Shown here: in pieces, positions 23,455-36,208 of the stretch
How the letters are laid out: each line of letters opens with the position of its first letter
How positions within the stretch are numbered: the stretch's first letter is position 1
Assembly: GCA_028554795.2 (NCBI GenBank)
Contig: CM068828.1
Span: 8,937,314-9,001,313 of the forward strand
Reading direction: 5' to 3'
Source: Sinohyriopsis cumingii
Taxonomy: Eukaryota; Mollusca; Bivalvia; Unionida; Unionidae
Length of the DNA stretch: 64,000 nucleotides
Notes under the pieces: model-generated
Databases searched by the model: none
What the model was told of the DNA's origin: nothing
What the model saw: the letters and a program-made list of their open reading frames with translations, nothing else
Translations under genes and position numbers: made by a program

Positions 23455-24090
23455 AACTGTTCGAGTGTGGGTATAAGAATGGTGAAGCAGATGTTGAAAA
23501 ATTAGCAAGCGCGTTAAAAGTTGGCCACGGTATAGCTAGAGAGTAGCTTGCCAAGCAGGCATTGTGGCTGATTTACCTAACCGCGCCAAGGCAAATTTCC
23601 TGTGGTTGGTTTGATGTGATAACCTCCCAGGACGTTAACTAAGCGGGTGTCTTGGTTTTTCCGCGAACGTACATACACATACGCACTAACCATCGTTTAT
23701 ATTTCTGGGAAGTACAAAGGTGTCGGGACACTGACGCACAAAGATTGAACAAGAGGGTCAGACACGTTCAAACGGTTCTATTGTTGTGGATCGTTAACAG
23801 GATGCGACCTCTGCAGGTGAATCAAAGCAAAGAATTTCTTGGCGCTGTTCATGAAACCTCGTGTGCTGTTTCTTCGTGGAAATATCCGCATTTAAGCAAT
23901 CAGTCCATCATGGAACAATTTAACCATAGACTTGGGGAGCAATTATTCGAGTACCAGTACGTGCAAGCATTGCTAATCAATCGTAAGCGATTTCGCGAAT
24001 GGGCGACACTGTTTCTCTCGGGCACTATCAGCGCTGAATAACGGAACCATACGTACGTTCGGCGAGTCATCAAGTAGTGAGGAATTACAA
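23455..24090 (+). pseudogene. Decayed Polinton integrase
   Basis: The region starts with DVEKLASALK and LAKQ, like the N-terminal block of Polinton integrases (V-x-K-L-x-x-A ... W-L-x-x-Q). After a frame break, 23652-24041 has KEFLGAVH near the second catalytic aspartate region and IMEQFNHRLGEQLFEY, corresponding to the IVERFNRTLKxxxWxY block with the catalytic E conserved. The second D region reads NQSKEF rather than TDKGxEF, so the active site is damaged. Confidence 0.6.
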
Positions 24091-24111
24091 GTTGCTTTCG
24101 CAAATACGGAA

Positions 24112-26040
24112 CTACCAGCAAAATTTATAAGCAATGATTCCATCAGGAAAACTCATTATTTTGGTATTCAGAAGGGACAAACTCACCTTGGTGTAATGAT
24201 ATACACCCATGCGATGTTTCTTTGACCGAACAGAATTTTCCTCGTTTGTGAATCTGGGCCGATTTCGTAAGTATATTCCTGATAAATGTTGTGGGAGAGG
24301 TCCTTTTGCACCACTAAGCATTGATCTCCATTTGCCGTCTTCATGTTTTTTTTTATATTTTTGCGGCAACCCCAAGAACTACCGGTGAAATGGACATCGG
24401 TGAGACCAGTTCCAACCACAATCGAGTGCATTTTGGGACTCTTTCCTACGCATTCCACGGTGGGCTTACATGCGCACTCGTCTCTGGATTCTCCCACGAT
24501 TTTCTTGTTGACGCTGTTGATCAGCGAATGGTCCTTTTGGTATTCACTATTGTCAAACTTATTTATCAGCGACGCCTTGCCTTTTTCTGCGTACACATCA
24601 TCGGTGGTAATGTGCATCAGCACCGAGTTCGTATCCGTCAACAGCATCTTGACATTGTCGCGTTACCTCGGCTTTTTCTTATTGTTATACAATTGAGACA
24701 TATGACGCTTTGTCAAGTCAAGCACTGTCAGCATTAGTTTCGAGTTTTACTATAGACGGCAATGGGTCCACCAGACTATGCGAGACTTAAATGCCAGGTC
24801 CGCAAGCAGCCTTTTGGGTTTTTTCTTTTTGTTATTCACTATCACAGACAAGATCCACGCAGATTCTCTTAAGCAGGTTCTTGAAGGTATTTCCCGAATA
24901 AACCATTGTTCATAAGCTGGAAGAAGTCTTTCTCAAACTCGTTAGACGCAACAGTGCACAGATCCATATTCATTTAGATGCACTCAGCTATTAACGCAAG
25001 CTGACGAAACCTAAGCACCGGATGGACTCTCAGCACACGCATCCTCAACTGCAGTTATACGTGTAAACTGAACACGTGAACTACATAATTAATTTCCTTG
25101 TGTTGGTTCGGTACAAGCTTGATGAGTTTACACTAATACGGATATAGCTACTCGCGGTTCTCCGACGGCGATTCCCTGGTCAGCGGATAATTATTGTGAG
25201 TGTTGTGCAGCTCGTCTAGACACTCCAGGTCAACTTAAAAGAAGTATCCGCAATCGCTGTTATAACTGTACTCTTACATGTTTTTGTATATGTCTACATC
25301 CGCTGGATCAATCCAGGTAAACTCATCTACAAGTATCGGTTGCATCATTGCCCATTCATACAAGTTGTTGATATCCAGGTATAATATGTGGCTGTATGGG
25401 GTGGCAGTATGGCTGAATACCTCATACATGTCTTCGAGCAGCAACACATCCGTGGACAAGTCGTTATAGTCGTAAAGGTTCTTACAACCAATCGCGGACC
25501 AGACATTTTTCTCGTGCGCGTAGTCGTTGGCAGAAATACATTCGCAGGACAAGAAAAAATGGAAAACGTCAATCGGCAATCTGTACGACGCAGTGATGTG
25601 ACAGTGATCGGGAACAATGCGGGTAGCAGAGCCATCGGTTTCAAAGGGACCAATACAGATAAAACAATGCGTCGCCTCAAAAAATTCGCCAATATCATCA
25701 TTAGTCTTAATTGTGTCTGCGGACGAGTCCTGAGAGTCCTGGCCACGGTACAGCATTGGTGGCTCAGTCGTTCCATCACATAGGACGTCATTATAGCAGA
25801 ACCCACATGGGACTTGTTCGGCAGCGTGTATTTGATTGATCATCGCCGTCGTTGGAACCTTTGGTTGAGAAAAAAGATCTTTCCACCGAAACATTCAGGC
25901 ATTCCAAGTCCACCGTATATGATACCTTTATTTTCTGCTGCACCACGGTGAATATCAATAATTCTTGCCAGGCTCCGGCATGAATGTGCGTTGATGTTGG
26001 TCTCGGTAGCATCCACAGTAAAAGTCATGGTCGTCAATCA
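24112..26040 (-). pseudogene. Decayed Polinton protein-primed DNA polymerase B
   Basis: From high to low coordinates the minus strand shows: VPCGFCYNDVLCDGTTEPPMLYRG and VPDHCHIT (N-terminal zinc/HNH-like part); DLSTDVLLLEDMYEVF (exonuclease III region, D present); LYLDINNLYEWAM (motif A); DCGYFFEVDL and LHNTHNNYPL; FEKDFFQLMNNGLFGK (motif B); and, in 24183-24647, LLTDTNSVLMHI (motif C, DTN for DTD). Stops and frameshifts separate the blocks, and the exonuclease I/II region is deleted. This is a different PolB subgroup from that in the 40.9-57.0 kb element. Confidence 0.85.
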
Positions 26041-27470
26041 GTTGTTGGGTGTTCAATACATGCATGGAAAGTCTGCATGGAAAATATTTCTTCCCTCGAA
26101 TTTCCTTTGTTGGTATAACATTCGCGAAAAATATTTATCCACATGTACCGCGCCTCTGAGCCATGCAGCAATAACAAATCAATATTAAACCGCCTGCATG
26201 AAAGTACGGATAATCGAATCGACTGAAGGGCGTCGTACCACGTAAAAACATTAACGTTTTGAATCGTTTAAACTTTCTGTTTTAGTCACATGTTTCCAAA
26301 TTTGAATTCATCCATGTGATGTTGGTATTTTCGAGATCGCACACAAGATTCAACGCATATAAGATTGTCCATCTGAAATATTGGTTGTCTCTGTTTTCCA
26401 CGTGTATCAATGTTCCCCGTGGGATACACAAATGCGTTGGAATATAACTTCACCCACGTAATGGCTTGAAGGGGAAGTATTAGGACTAGCCTCCAAGCAT
26501 CTCTAAATTATCCATCTTGAACTTTCTCTGAGGTATTTTGTTAAAACTTCTCGAGGATCTTTGCATAACCTTGATCGATTTCATCATCTTCTCTGTATCT
26601 TTTCACTTCAAGATTAGACAGACACTACTATCAAAACACGGTTGTGACGTTATAATTGGTGCAGAGCCTCCTTTGTTTAAATGACTAGGCATGGTAAATT
26701 CCACCTCGATAAAAATGTCCACCTTAAGTGCGGACAGAAGCTCCGTTTTACGCACGTATGAAATGTTGATATGATTGTCGGACGCATATTTAACAGAATC
26801 TTCACATCGTCGTTGCCTGGGTTCATGCACATGTGGGATGATTGCCAGGTAATCTTGAAGATTACGACGGCGCTTGAGAAATCTGAATTCTGGAACTTTG
26901 ATTATTTGAGGACTGTACACAACAGTCTCTTAGGCAATATTAAGTGCGATATGGCGACGGTCTTGTTCATCAGCGACCATGCGTATAACTCAGGCCCACT
27001 TGGCCCGTAAGGGAATCTTAATATGTAAATGTTCACCCGTTCAACAAAGCTGTCTCACGGTCTGATGCAGCTCGTCCACATTTCACAATAATGTAAATGT
27101 GTTGGTTTTTTCTTGCGCTTCTCGGTATCTTTATTCCACGTTCTCGCGCGGATCGTGTGAGTTAATTGAAAACTGCCGTTGCGACAGGGGGAAGTTGTTT
27201 TTTTACAATCAGTCATGGCTCATCTATGAGTCCTGAGAATGAAATATATCTGCCATTCTGAGACAATTCGGAATCCTTATCCCACGTTCTAGCGCGAATA
27301 GCTTAAGTTCATTTACAGTCGGCATATAAAAAAGGGATGCATTTTGGTACAATTTGTTTTGTGACTGGTATGTTTATATGACTTCGTCGCCGATCGCTAT
27401 AAATGATCTCTTTTTCCAAGGCATACGCAATGACATGGATTGCGTCCCAGTGCCACTGAACAATGAACTA
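26041..27470. other. Unassigned flank of the decayed Polinton
   Basis: Minus-strand frame 26603-26920 is open but unrecognised and may be a remnant of another gene of the element. Two related segments at about 27118-27176 and 27267-27325 share a cacgttct.gcgcg core. No terminal repeat matching the other side was found. Confidence 0.35.
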
Positions 27471-27530
27471 ACTCTCTCTGTCTGTCTCTCTCTCTCTCTC
27501 TCACACACACAAAAACACACACACACACGT
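27471..27530. repeat. (TC)n and (AC)n microsatellite
   Basis: Runs of TC followed by CA/AC with AAAA interruptions. The reading frames over it are low-complexity artefacts. Confidence 0.9.
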
Positions 27531-29010
27531 AGTCCCATACCTTTGTGAGCTTGCTATGGTGACTCAAATGTCTCGTATTTTTAATTAGCACTTCGACCAA
27601 CAATAATTTGAGTTTGTTTTGTTGTTTTAATCGTCGTTTGTCACGATAGCTTAAGCCAAGAGATTGTGTGTTTCTTCTCTGAGCATTTAAAGCGACGAAG
27701 AATACTCAAATTCTCAATTCAAACATTCTTATACAATCATTTAGTTATTAATAACATATCTTAAAAGATTGCTCTTTTTATCATGTAAGAACTTCAGATT
27801 AGCATATTTTCAGCTTTAATTATTGTATTGCTTAATATTTGGCTTCGAGATTTCTGCGGTGATCGAAAACAAAGCAACTTGAATGACACTATTGGAGAAA
27901 ATACAACCAATATGTACCTATGTTTCGTGTGCTGTTTCAACCGATGAACTTATTGACTTCTTACAGATACGGATATTCTTTCTCAACTGCGAATCGAAGT
28001 GCAAATTTTTTGTAAAATATGCGAGGTCGCCATAAAAGTTACCTATCAACTGAATTTTCTCAAAATCATACATTTTATTTTAATACTTGGAACTTCCCCT
28101 TAAGCAAAAGCTCTTTGTTTATTCTGCCGATGTTCAATGACCCTTCTAATTTGTGCACAAAATTCCACCTCAAACCACATAATTAGGTCATCATAGAAAC
28201 TAAGTTTAAAAGTAACTGTTGGTTCTGTAACGACCCATATAATATAGAATAGCTATATGTTTCAAGGCGAAACTCAACTGGGCTTAAGTAAACAGGACGT
28301 AGTACAATATACAGACAGTTTGGGAATATGTTTCCTTCGTTCTTTTCCCGTCTCTTTGGTTTGATTGATCGAACTACTGTTTGGAATATGCATAAAGCAA
28401 GATTGATAAATACATAGATAGACAGGTAGATGGACGGACGGACGAACATACATAGATAGATAGATATATATGTACATGTAGGTAGGCACCTAACTAGATA
28501 GACAGATTGACTCGAGGTTGTTTGTTGTATTGATACAATGAAGGTTGGATTATTACTCTTTAGTAAATCAGCCCAAAATTACTCTTTACACTTTAGGGAA
28601 GGTATCTATTGGCATGCACGACTCGTCAGTGTGCACGAGTTTTGCGTGCTGTTTGTCGATTAACCGCTATTTTCCCGCCACCCGAGCAAGCCTCAGAAAG
28701 CAAGGGCACCCCAAATGCCCCCGTCAGTATCCTTCTGACCACTCCTGTGACCTTTCACACAAGCATCAGAATTTCACTGGGATCGTATATATGTCCAGTT
28801 TCCTAATTTTGGTGCAGATCTGTCCCTAACCTACCACCAAACATGTGCTTGTCACATCCGAGTCAAATAGTCCTGTCTTGTGAATGTTCATACTTTGTAA
28901 TAGTTTTTAATTTTCGCGTTTATGTGTATTTGTGTTTTTCAGAAAGGTTTGTCAAAATCGGCTTAGCTTACATCAGCCGTTGTATTTTGCTATCTCAATT
29001 CGGGTGTTTA
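27531..29010. other. Intergenic, no gene recognised
   Basis: AT-rich; (GATA)-like runs near 28412-28470. Frames at 28545-28829 show no domain. Confidence 0.45.
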
Positions 29011-29011
29011 A

Positions 29012-29430
29012 GTAAGGAAGCCGGTTAGTGCCACGTTTGAATCGATTTTTTTTCCTCGTAATTACGACATACTATCTCGTATTTACTACTTATTATCTCG
29101 TAATTACGAGTTAGCTATCTCGTAATTACGACTTACTATCTCGTAATTAGACTTACAGTGTCTTTGACTTGTGGAACCTTTTTGTCATTTAGAATAGAAT
29201 AGTTATCTATCTCGTAATTACGACTTGCTATCTCATAATTGCGATTTACTATCTCGTAATTACGAGTTAGCTCTCTCGTAATTACGACTTGCTATCTCGT
29301 AATTACGAGTTAGCCATCTCGTAATTACGACTTATATCGTAATTACGAGTTAGCTATCTCGTAATTATGACTTTCTATCTCGTAATTACGACTTACAGTG
29401 TCTTTGACTTGTGGAACCTTTTTGTCATTT
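29012..29430. repeat. Transposon terminus made of tandem ATTACG palindromic repeats
   Basis: The stretch begins ggaagccggttagtgccacg, followed by many copies of a roughly 22 bp unit containing ctatctcgtaattacgag in both phases. Two copies of a phrase containing cttgtggaacctttttgtc (at about 29168 and 29408) bracket part of it. The same start and repeats occur in reverse orientation at 57788-58055. It directly precedes the integrase-like frame, so it is probably one end of that transposon. Confidence 0.65.
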
Positions 29431-29433
29431 TGA

Positions 29434-30180
29434 ATGGATCGTGCAAGGTTATGCAGCTTTTATTTTCACTTGGGATTGAGTTATTCAGAAATTCTTAGTT
29501 TTCTAGCCCAGATACATGGAATATGCATTAGTATGAGAACTCTGAAACGAATACTGCGCACGCTGTGTCTTTTTAGAAGAAGGTTTCATTCTGATGTATC
29601 AAAGGTAGTCCAGTTTATTGAAGAGAATGTTAGTAATTTCGGTCATCAACAAGGCTCTCGTTGGATGCATTTACGATGTCTTCAACACGGAATGACAGTA
29701 TCAAGGGGTACCGTGGGGATACTTATGCAATTACTCGATCCTGTTGGTATACATTTGCGACTAAGGAGACGTCTTAGGAGACGATAATAATTTTGACAAA
29801 GACCGGATTACATTTGGCATGTCGATGCTTACGATAAACTCAAACAATATGGGCTCTGTATAAACGGATGCATTTATGGTTTTTCGAGGCAAGTTATTTG
29901 GCTTAATGTTTGCATAACAAACAGCAATCCAAAAGTAATCGCCGGCTATTATGTGGAAGCAGTGCAGATGCGTCAGGGATGTCCGGCCTTAATGAGAGGT
30001 GATCGTGGCACAGAAAAAGGTCATGCTGCTCAGATGCAAGATTTTATGACGGGAAAGGAAAGTTTCCTTTATGGAAGAATCACAGCCAATCAACGAATAG
30101 AAATGTTTTGGAATTTTCTGCGGAGGCAATGTTGCCAGTTCTGGATTGACACCTTGGGAATGTTGAAGGAAATCGGCTAG
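29434..30180 (+). pseudogene. Integrase-core DNA transposon transposase (frameshifted)
   Basis: Two frames, 29434-29787 and 29788-30180, together show a helix-turn-helix-like start (LGLSYSEILSFLAQIHG, ISMRTLKRIL) and an rve-type core: WHVDAYDKL (first D), RGDRGTEKG (second D), NQRIEMFW (E). The order and wording match a widespread fish and mollusc integrase-core transposase family related to retroviral-like integrases. A frameshift lies near 29785 just after RLRRR, so this copy is broken although all three catalytic residues are still encoded. It reads away from the ATTACG-repeat terminus. No opposite terminus was found. Confidence 0.75.
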
Positions 30181-31674
30181 TTCACAGGGGATTTCATAGA
30201 TATCAGCTTGATTCAGTTTTGTTTTATGGATCTACTTCAGGTACATTTGAATATCAATTTGTTTTGCCTCAATATTCCTCTGAAAAGTGATTGGAATCTG
30301 TCATAAAATAATTTCGTGAGTAGCGGTATACCGTAATATTTATAATTAGTTTATAATTTATGTTATCATTACTCTCACACTTACATAATTTTGACACTTT
30401 CCGAAAAAGCATTATTTTTCTTTTTAAACAGCAGAAAGTGTGCAAACTACATGCTGAATCCATTTAAGCCCATCCTTTAGCAAAAAAAGTTTTTTATATA
30501 AAAAAACTGCAGTTTTGTCCCTTTAATGTAGTCTTAAAGAAAATGATTTAAAACTACATTCTTTCTGTCTCGTTAAAACTGATTCCTTCCGTTTAACTCC
30601 ATGAAATATTAATATACCGTATTAAACTGAACGCTAATCCAAAATTTATCCCTGTGGGGAAAAACCTGAGGTTTCCGAATGTTATGATTATGATCTTTGC
30701 TGCATACATATATATATATTTTTTCTAGTAGTGCGTTTAAAATGGAAACTGGGACTGATATACAGATGAAAAGATGGGTCAATGCAAAGATGGAAAGACA
30801 GACAGGTCTAATTTAATATGACTTATATGCTAAAAAACACTGGGATGTACATTCCATAATCCAGTAACAGCCTGCCAAATAATCTGATCATCTAGATATA
30901 AGTCAATGACAAATAATCCAACAAAAATTAGTTTGTTGATCGCAAATGGCTTTGCTTAAACTTTGCTTAATCTTCCTCATGAAGATTTTGACAATGCAAT
31001 TTTTTTTTATAAATTCCTTAAAAGTTGAAAGTTTTGCAAAATAAGAAGAGAAAATAATTCACAGATTGTTAACAGTCCCAAAATCTTATCACATCGTTAA
31101 ATATGCTATCTGTATTTAATTTGATATATCCTAAGATTTTCACACAAAATTGTAGCTTCTATGGAAGACAAATGAAAGCACGAATAGACTGGACAAATGA
31201 AGATACCACCATTGCAAGTAGTGATGACAGAACAAAACAGAGTGACAGCCTGAAAATCTAAACAGTTCATCTAAATATGGATACAAACTATGTTTTGGTT
31301 TTTGGACAATCTTACTGACAAGCTCTTTATGATGGACAAAACGGAACTGCAGACAGATATTCAGATGCACAGTCGGAAATGCAAATGGAAATGACAAAAT
31401 TAGCATGATCTTGCTGTCATCAGTGGGGCATAAAGAAATTCATTTGCACCAACCTCAACAAATTTGCATACCCTGCTGAAAACCTACTTGAACACATGGT
31501 ACCTGGCTAATACAATTGTCTGTATATTTGGACATTTGCAAACATATACACAATCTGTAAAAATTTGGGCATGAGAATGGGGTACATTTGTAGAATCTCT
31601 GCATCAAATGTGTTGCTGCTGTGAATTCTTCATATTATTTTTCTTCTCCATCATATGCGATAGGATATATAAAA
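30181..31674. other. Intergenic, no gene recognised
   Basis: AT-rich, no recognisable domain; frame 31140-31406 is hydrophobic low-complexity. Confidence 0.45.
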
Positions 31675-31920
31675 AGCAGCAGAGGATGTGAACAGACCTT
31701 TTGCTGGAACATCATTTTTGAAAAAATCAAGCTTCCTACGAAAATGAAAAAGATAAGGTCAATAACGCCAAACCAAAGCCTCTAACCGACCGAGAGTTTC
31801 TCTAATTGGGTTAGTTTTTTTTTTGTTACTTTATCGTTGTCGTTTGTGTTTTTCTAAATTTGCATGTGCGTTTTGTTTACCCGCCGGACGTTTCAATGAG
31901 GTCGCACCTCCTCTGCTGCT
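31675..31920. repeat. Left inverted repeat of 4.8 kb virus-like element
   Basis: This 246 bp repeat is the inverted partner of 36209-36459. Each copy is itself bounded by a 16-17 bp inverted pair: agcagcagagga.gtg at the outer end and cacctcctctgctgct at the inner end. No target duplication was evident. Confidence 0.8.
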
Positions 31921-31989
31921 GTAATTAAATCATTATTATATCAATAATAACACAGGGTACGGAGTCTTACACAGCTAGATTGGCTTGAG

Positions 31990-32590
31990 AAAGATTTGAA
32001 GCAATCAAAAAGTTTCTTCCTGTTCGTGATTCTGTTAGACGAAAATATCAAGAACGTCAAGAATCTCAGGTAGAATTTGCGGAAGGTAGAGAACAGTTAT
32101 TTAAACATGTTGCAGAGATTACTGAAATAGTTGCAAAAAGCAACTAAAAATAGCAAAAAGAACTAAAAAACAAAGGAGCTTTTAAGAGATCTTCCAGCTG
32201 AAATAGCTGCTGCTCAACTACCTCCCGGGGATGAAGGTATTGACAAAGAAGAAGAAAAAAACGAAGATAACACTTAAAAAAAAGCGGAGAAAAGGAGTTG
32301 ATTTTAAGGAAAAATTTACTGAGGAAGGTATACGAGTAATAAAAGAACTTGACGATGTACGTGAATTATGTGCGTTTGCTGCTGCAAGTTTTTCTCAAAA
32401 GCATTGGCTTTTAAAACCTAAATATGTTAGGGGTTTAAATCGTGAAACGTGGCGTAATTTTTTTTTTTTTTTTTGTATACACCAAGGAACTAATCAGATA
32501 AGCGTGAATGATCAAATGTATCAAACTTATCTTATGGGAATAGATCAATGGCATAAAATGATTGAAGAACAAGGAAACAAACAATAAAGA
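31990..32590 (+). pseudogene. Coding remnants of the virus-like element (unidentified)
   Basis: A segment at 31990-32145 reads FEAIKKFLPVRDSVRRKYQER, a charged helical protein start. The frame 32231-32587 ends with NDQMYQTYLMGIDQWHKM. Both look like decayed viral genes, but I do not recognise the families with certainty. An insertion-like T16 run at 32459-32474 breaks the second. Confidence 0.4.
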
Positions 32591-33107
32591 TTGCAGAGGA
32601 TGTCAAAATCTTCTTAACCAGAACCTTTTGAGCAAGAACCTCCTGAGCAATAACCTTCCTATCAACTTCCTCCACCGCAGCGGTCAATAGAACGACAGCA
32701 AAAACAATCGCAATCTCCCGGGTCACAAATTCCCCGGCCACAAAAAAAAACAAAAAAAAAAAACAACCTCCTTAGCAAGATCCTTTCTACCCAGAACAAG
32801 AAGAAGAAAAGCCAGAACTAACTGATATTAAGAATAGATTTAAGCCTGCAGGTATTAAAGAATCATTAATTGAAACCACGAACGATTATCAGATTATGCC
32901 GCAACTGAAGATTTTGAAGTATCACGATATGTACAACCTGAATATATTCCAGATTATACGATACATAAAAAGGGATTGGGTTAAGGATTTATATTCTGTA
33001 TATAATAATAACATTCCCGAAAGAGATGATCTTGTTTTGTTTTTGTTTTAAAATTAAATTAGAAATGTATAAAGAACAAAGTGAAAGACAAGAGAAAGAA
33101 AGAATAA

Positions 33108-33129
<22 letters not shown>

Positions 33130-33138
<9 letters not shown>

Positions 33139-33398
33139 TGTGTGTGTGTGATTTAGATTTTTAACGTAGGTATAACGATTTTTCAGTCATATCGCAACGA
33201 TGTCTGTAGTGTGGCAGTTTATAGTGATGTCTAGCACTGGGGCATCATGCCGCAGACATGTAGCATGATGTCCCACCCAGTCACATTATCCTGACATCAG
33301 GCGGACCAGTCCTAACCTCTTAATGCTGAGCGCCAAGCGAGGGAACTGTTTGTGTCATTTTTGTAAGTCTTTGGTATGACTCAGCCGGGGATCAAACT
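33130..33398 (-). mobile_element. SINE family iii, with adjacent (TG)n
   Basis: Minus-strand copy of the SINE at 63143-63420. They share gacatcatgctacatgtctgcggcatgatgtccc (in pieces) and cattaagaggttag. The B-box side of the tRNA head is at 33382-33398 (gatccccggctgag). A (TG)n run at 33110-33150 marks its tail side. Confidence 0.75.
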
Positions 33399-33440
33399 CA
33401 GACAAAAAAACTAGAATCATGAGTAAAAATTCTAAATCCC

Positions 33441-33698
33441 TTGCCAGGTAAAAAAGAAAGCACAGGAAGTTGCTTTTCTAATCAAGGGAGTGGTTTTATT
33501 CCTTGTCATAACAATGTTCCTTCTGACGTAGAGAGATTAGAAATTCTGATCGGAGGAAAACGTGCTGGAAATAGTTCGCTAGAAATCATTAATGAAATCT
33601 CTGATATTTGTGAAAGATTATTTACAGGCGGTATCATGGTCATCAATGTTTATCGGTCTCTTATCGATGAAATTGTTGATGATTATCACAGTGATTAA
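33441..33698 (+). CDS. Small virus-like protein remnant of the 4.8 kb element
   Basis: An 85-codon frame with LEILIGGKRAGNSSLEIINEISDI and a C-terminal acidic tail. I recall similar small I-x-G-x-(R/K)-A-G-N-(S/T)-S proteins in Polinton-like and parvovirus-like invertebrate loci, but their role is unknown to me. The frame is intact but begins close to a SINE insertion, so the N-terminus may be disrupted. Confidence 0.4.
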   Translation: MPGKKESTGSCFSNQGSGFIPCHNNVPSDVERLEILIGGKRAGNSSLEIINEISDICERLFTGGIMVINVYRSLIDEIVDDYHSD

Positions 33699-33779
33699 AT
33701 AAATGAATAACAAATAGGATGATTATCCATAATGCTCACCGTGGACCTGTAATGGTCAGGGTGATAAATTCGCGATTAG

Positions 33780-34078
33780 CAACTTAAGGGGATGGACTCG
33801 GTGATGTTATTCAAGGTCTATTCAGAAGGATATCCCCAAAAGCAATACCGATTGCAAAACAACTAGGAATGAAACCTATTGATTTTGTTCGTGTAAATAT
33901 TCGTAGCTCAGTTGGTAATGTTGCCGGTAAAGCATTCTCGGCCATCAAGGACAGACTAACACGATTAATTCGACGAAAACCTCAGCCAGTAAAATTACCC
34001 AGCACTGAAGTTATGCCTGCAATTGTCAGTAAAATAATAAAGCAAGCCGCAAATCAAAAACTATTAGTTGGCTGGTGA
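33780..34078 (+). pseudogene. pX-like basic virion protein remnant
   Basis: Before the open frame 33869-34078, a glycine-rich amphipathic block can be read near 33795-33868 (GDVIQGLFRRISP). The Arg/Lys-rich KDRLTRLIRRKPQPVK follows. A glycine-rich helix followed by a basic tail is the plan of adenovirus pX/pVI-like core proteins in Polintons. This is assignment by architecture only. Confidence 0.4.
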
Positions 34079-34463
34079 AGTAGAATAAAATATAACTGCT
34101 AGTATGATAGATCACCATTTCATCTAGGACCAACCAGACCCCATGAAGAAGTGTATCTGTGAACACTCCATTTTCCCCATCTACTGAAGAGAATAAGCAA
34201 TAACAAGATTATCGGGATGGACACTGTGGTGGCCATATTGGATGTCAGAGTAGCACCAATTTCATTTCGGACTAACTAAGCCATGGAACTAATGGAATTA
34301 ATGTTTTGTTATGAATATTTAATTTATATTGTGTGTTGGCTTTCACTATGATATAATTATGTATATATATGATGTGTGATTGACCAAAGGTCAGTATTTG
34401 AGTTTAGGGCCTACCTGACTACTCACAATTATGGAGGGTAAACAACAACAGCAGCAGCAACAA

Positions 34464-34473
34464 CAACAACAAC

Positions 34474-34521
<48 letters not shown>
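34464..34521. repeat. (CAA)n and (AAT)n microsatellite
   Basis: Runs of caacaacaac followed by about 15 aat units. Confidence 0.9.
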
Positions 34522-34523
<2 letters not shown>

Positions 34524-35330
34524 TTTATTTAAAGAATAAGCTAATTTGGTCAACTAAACAATCTTCCATGAGGCCTTCTACAATTACATTTGTACCAATA
34601 TAGCTAATACATGTCCATGCTTTTAGATTATATTTTAAGATCATTAGTAATTAGAGGTGAAAATGCTTACAGATCTTGAGTTCAAGATTTGTTTGGAAAT
34701 TAAGAATGTTCTATAAGCAAGTTGTTTACAAATTTGATGGGAAAATTACCTTCATTCTGCTTCTCTTATTGTGTCTTATCTTCTTATATAAATGGTGTTT
34801 ACTTCAGAATTACTAATTCCTACCTTAACATCCAAAGTGGAATAGTTTTATTTTGAATTCAATTTTAATTTGAGAGGATTTAATTTATTTACATTATTTA
34901 CTGGAATCTTGAAAGTGTTCATTAATTTCAGACAAAATTACTATCCTGAAATTATTGTGAATTTAGTCAAGGACATTTTGGAATATAGCATTGTGATACA
35001 TCAAGACTGTTGGGATATTGCCACATTCCAGGCTATTGGTAAATCTGTACATTTAATATTGGAATTCATCGAGAATAGAAATGCATGTATGATGTTAGTT
35101 TCCATAGGGGTTTGTGTTGTATACATGCCTTGGAAAGGTGAATAACAGGCAAGCAGCAATATATGTCAGCGAAATAATAATAAATAATATAATTGATGGG
35201 ATTTCTTTATCAGGTATGTTTGGAATTAAGATCCAACCACCTGGATTTTGTTAAAAGCCCACCTGATGTGCTGAAAATATTGAGCACACACAAGCAGTTT
35301 CTTCGTGCTAGCCTATAACAACTTTAATAA

Positions 35331-36160
35331 AATGTTCAAACGTGTATCTGATCCAGTGTTTGACATGGACACACCAATTATCAAAGATGAATTGATACGT
35401 AATTATCAGTATTATTCTTATGACGCATGACAACCAAATCAGCGTGGACGAATTGAATTACAAGTTCAAGATACAATCAGATATTTCTTACCTGCTGAAG
35501 CGTTTAGCGAAGTAGAAGGTGAAATTAAAACAACAGATGATACTGAATATGCAGATGATGTTATAGTTGGTTTTGTTAATAACGGCATCATAACGTTGTT
35601 TGACAGTGCTACGTATATTATCGACGGAAGAAATGTTGAATCAGTTCAAAAGGACGTTGACGTTGCCACGACGATAAAAAGGTCTAGCAAGACATTCAAA
35701 TGATTATACATGATCAGCCGGTCCGTCAATGATGTTTACCAAAGAAACTTCTAACCGCCCTGATAACAGACAGTATAATATAAGATGACCAAGAAACTTT
35801 GCCGACAACGCTGACGCTGATGTGTGGCCGGTGATTCATGGTGTTAATCCAGAAATTAAACTTAAGATGTACAACACGACGATCAATGCTGGAAGACGTT
35901 CGTAGAAGATTTTCATGTGCAATTCCAATTTTTTCATATTTTTGGATTTTGAAGAAATGTTGGAGCCAAGCATACATTTGTGCTTGTGAGAAAGGCTACC
36001 GACAATGATGCACTCTAGCGACCTGCGGGTGATACTGGTAAAGTAATACTAACAAAACTTTCGTTGTGGATGCCAGTAATGACTCCAACGATTGCTGAAG
36101 AACAAAACTACTTTTTTATGGATCAGGGCGGTAAACGATATTATCATATCGTATAGGTCT
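35331..36160 (+). pseudogene. Capsid-like protein remnant of the 4.8 kb element
   Basis: Translation from the ATG at 35331 gives a frame with KDELIRNYQYYSYD, a stop at 35428, then RIELQVQDTIRYFLPAEAF and YADDVIVGFVNNGIITLFDSATY. Further on (around 35970-36060) comes FVLVRKATDNDA and LTKLSLWMP. The layout is like a family of virus-derived capsid-type proteins seen in invertebrate genomes, with a jelly-roll-like N-terminus, NNG..LFDS block and L-x-x-x-R-A-x-D-N-D block. Several stops and frameshifts interrupt it. The family identity is from memory and should be treated as tentative. Confidence 0.45.
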
Positions 36161-36208
36161 TGATAAAATATTTGGTTGAGAGATTGGTATAATTACTCAC
36201 ACATTTAT

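Noticed and set aside
24321..24737. 138-codon plus-strand frame
   Set aside because: Antisense of the PolB motif C region of the decayed Polinton.
29041..29400. CRISPR-like repeat array
   Set aside because: Units are contiguous and palindromic without unique spacers; it is a transposon-terminal tandem repeat.
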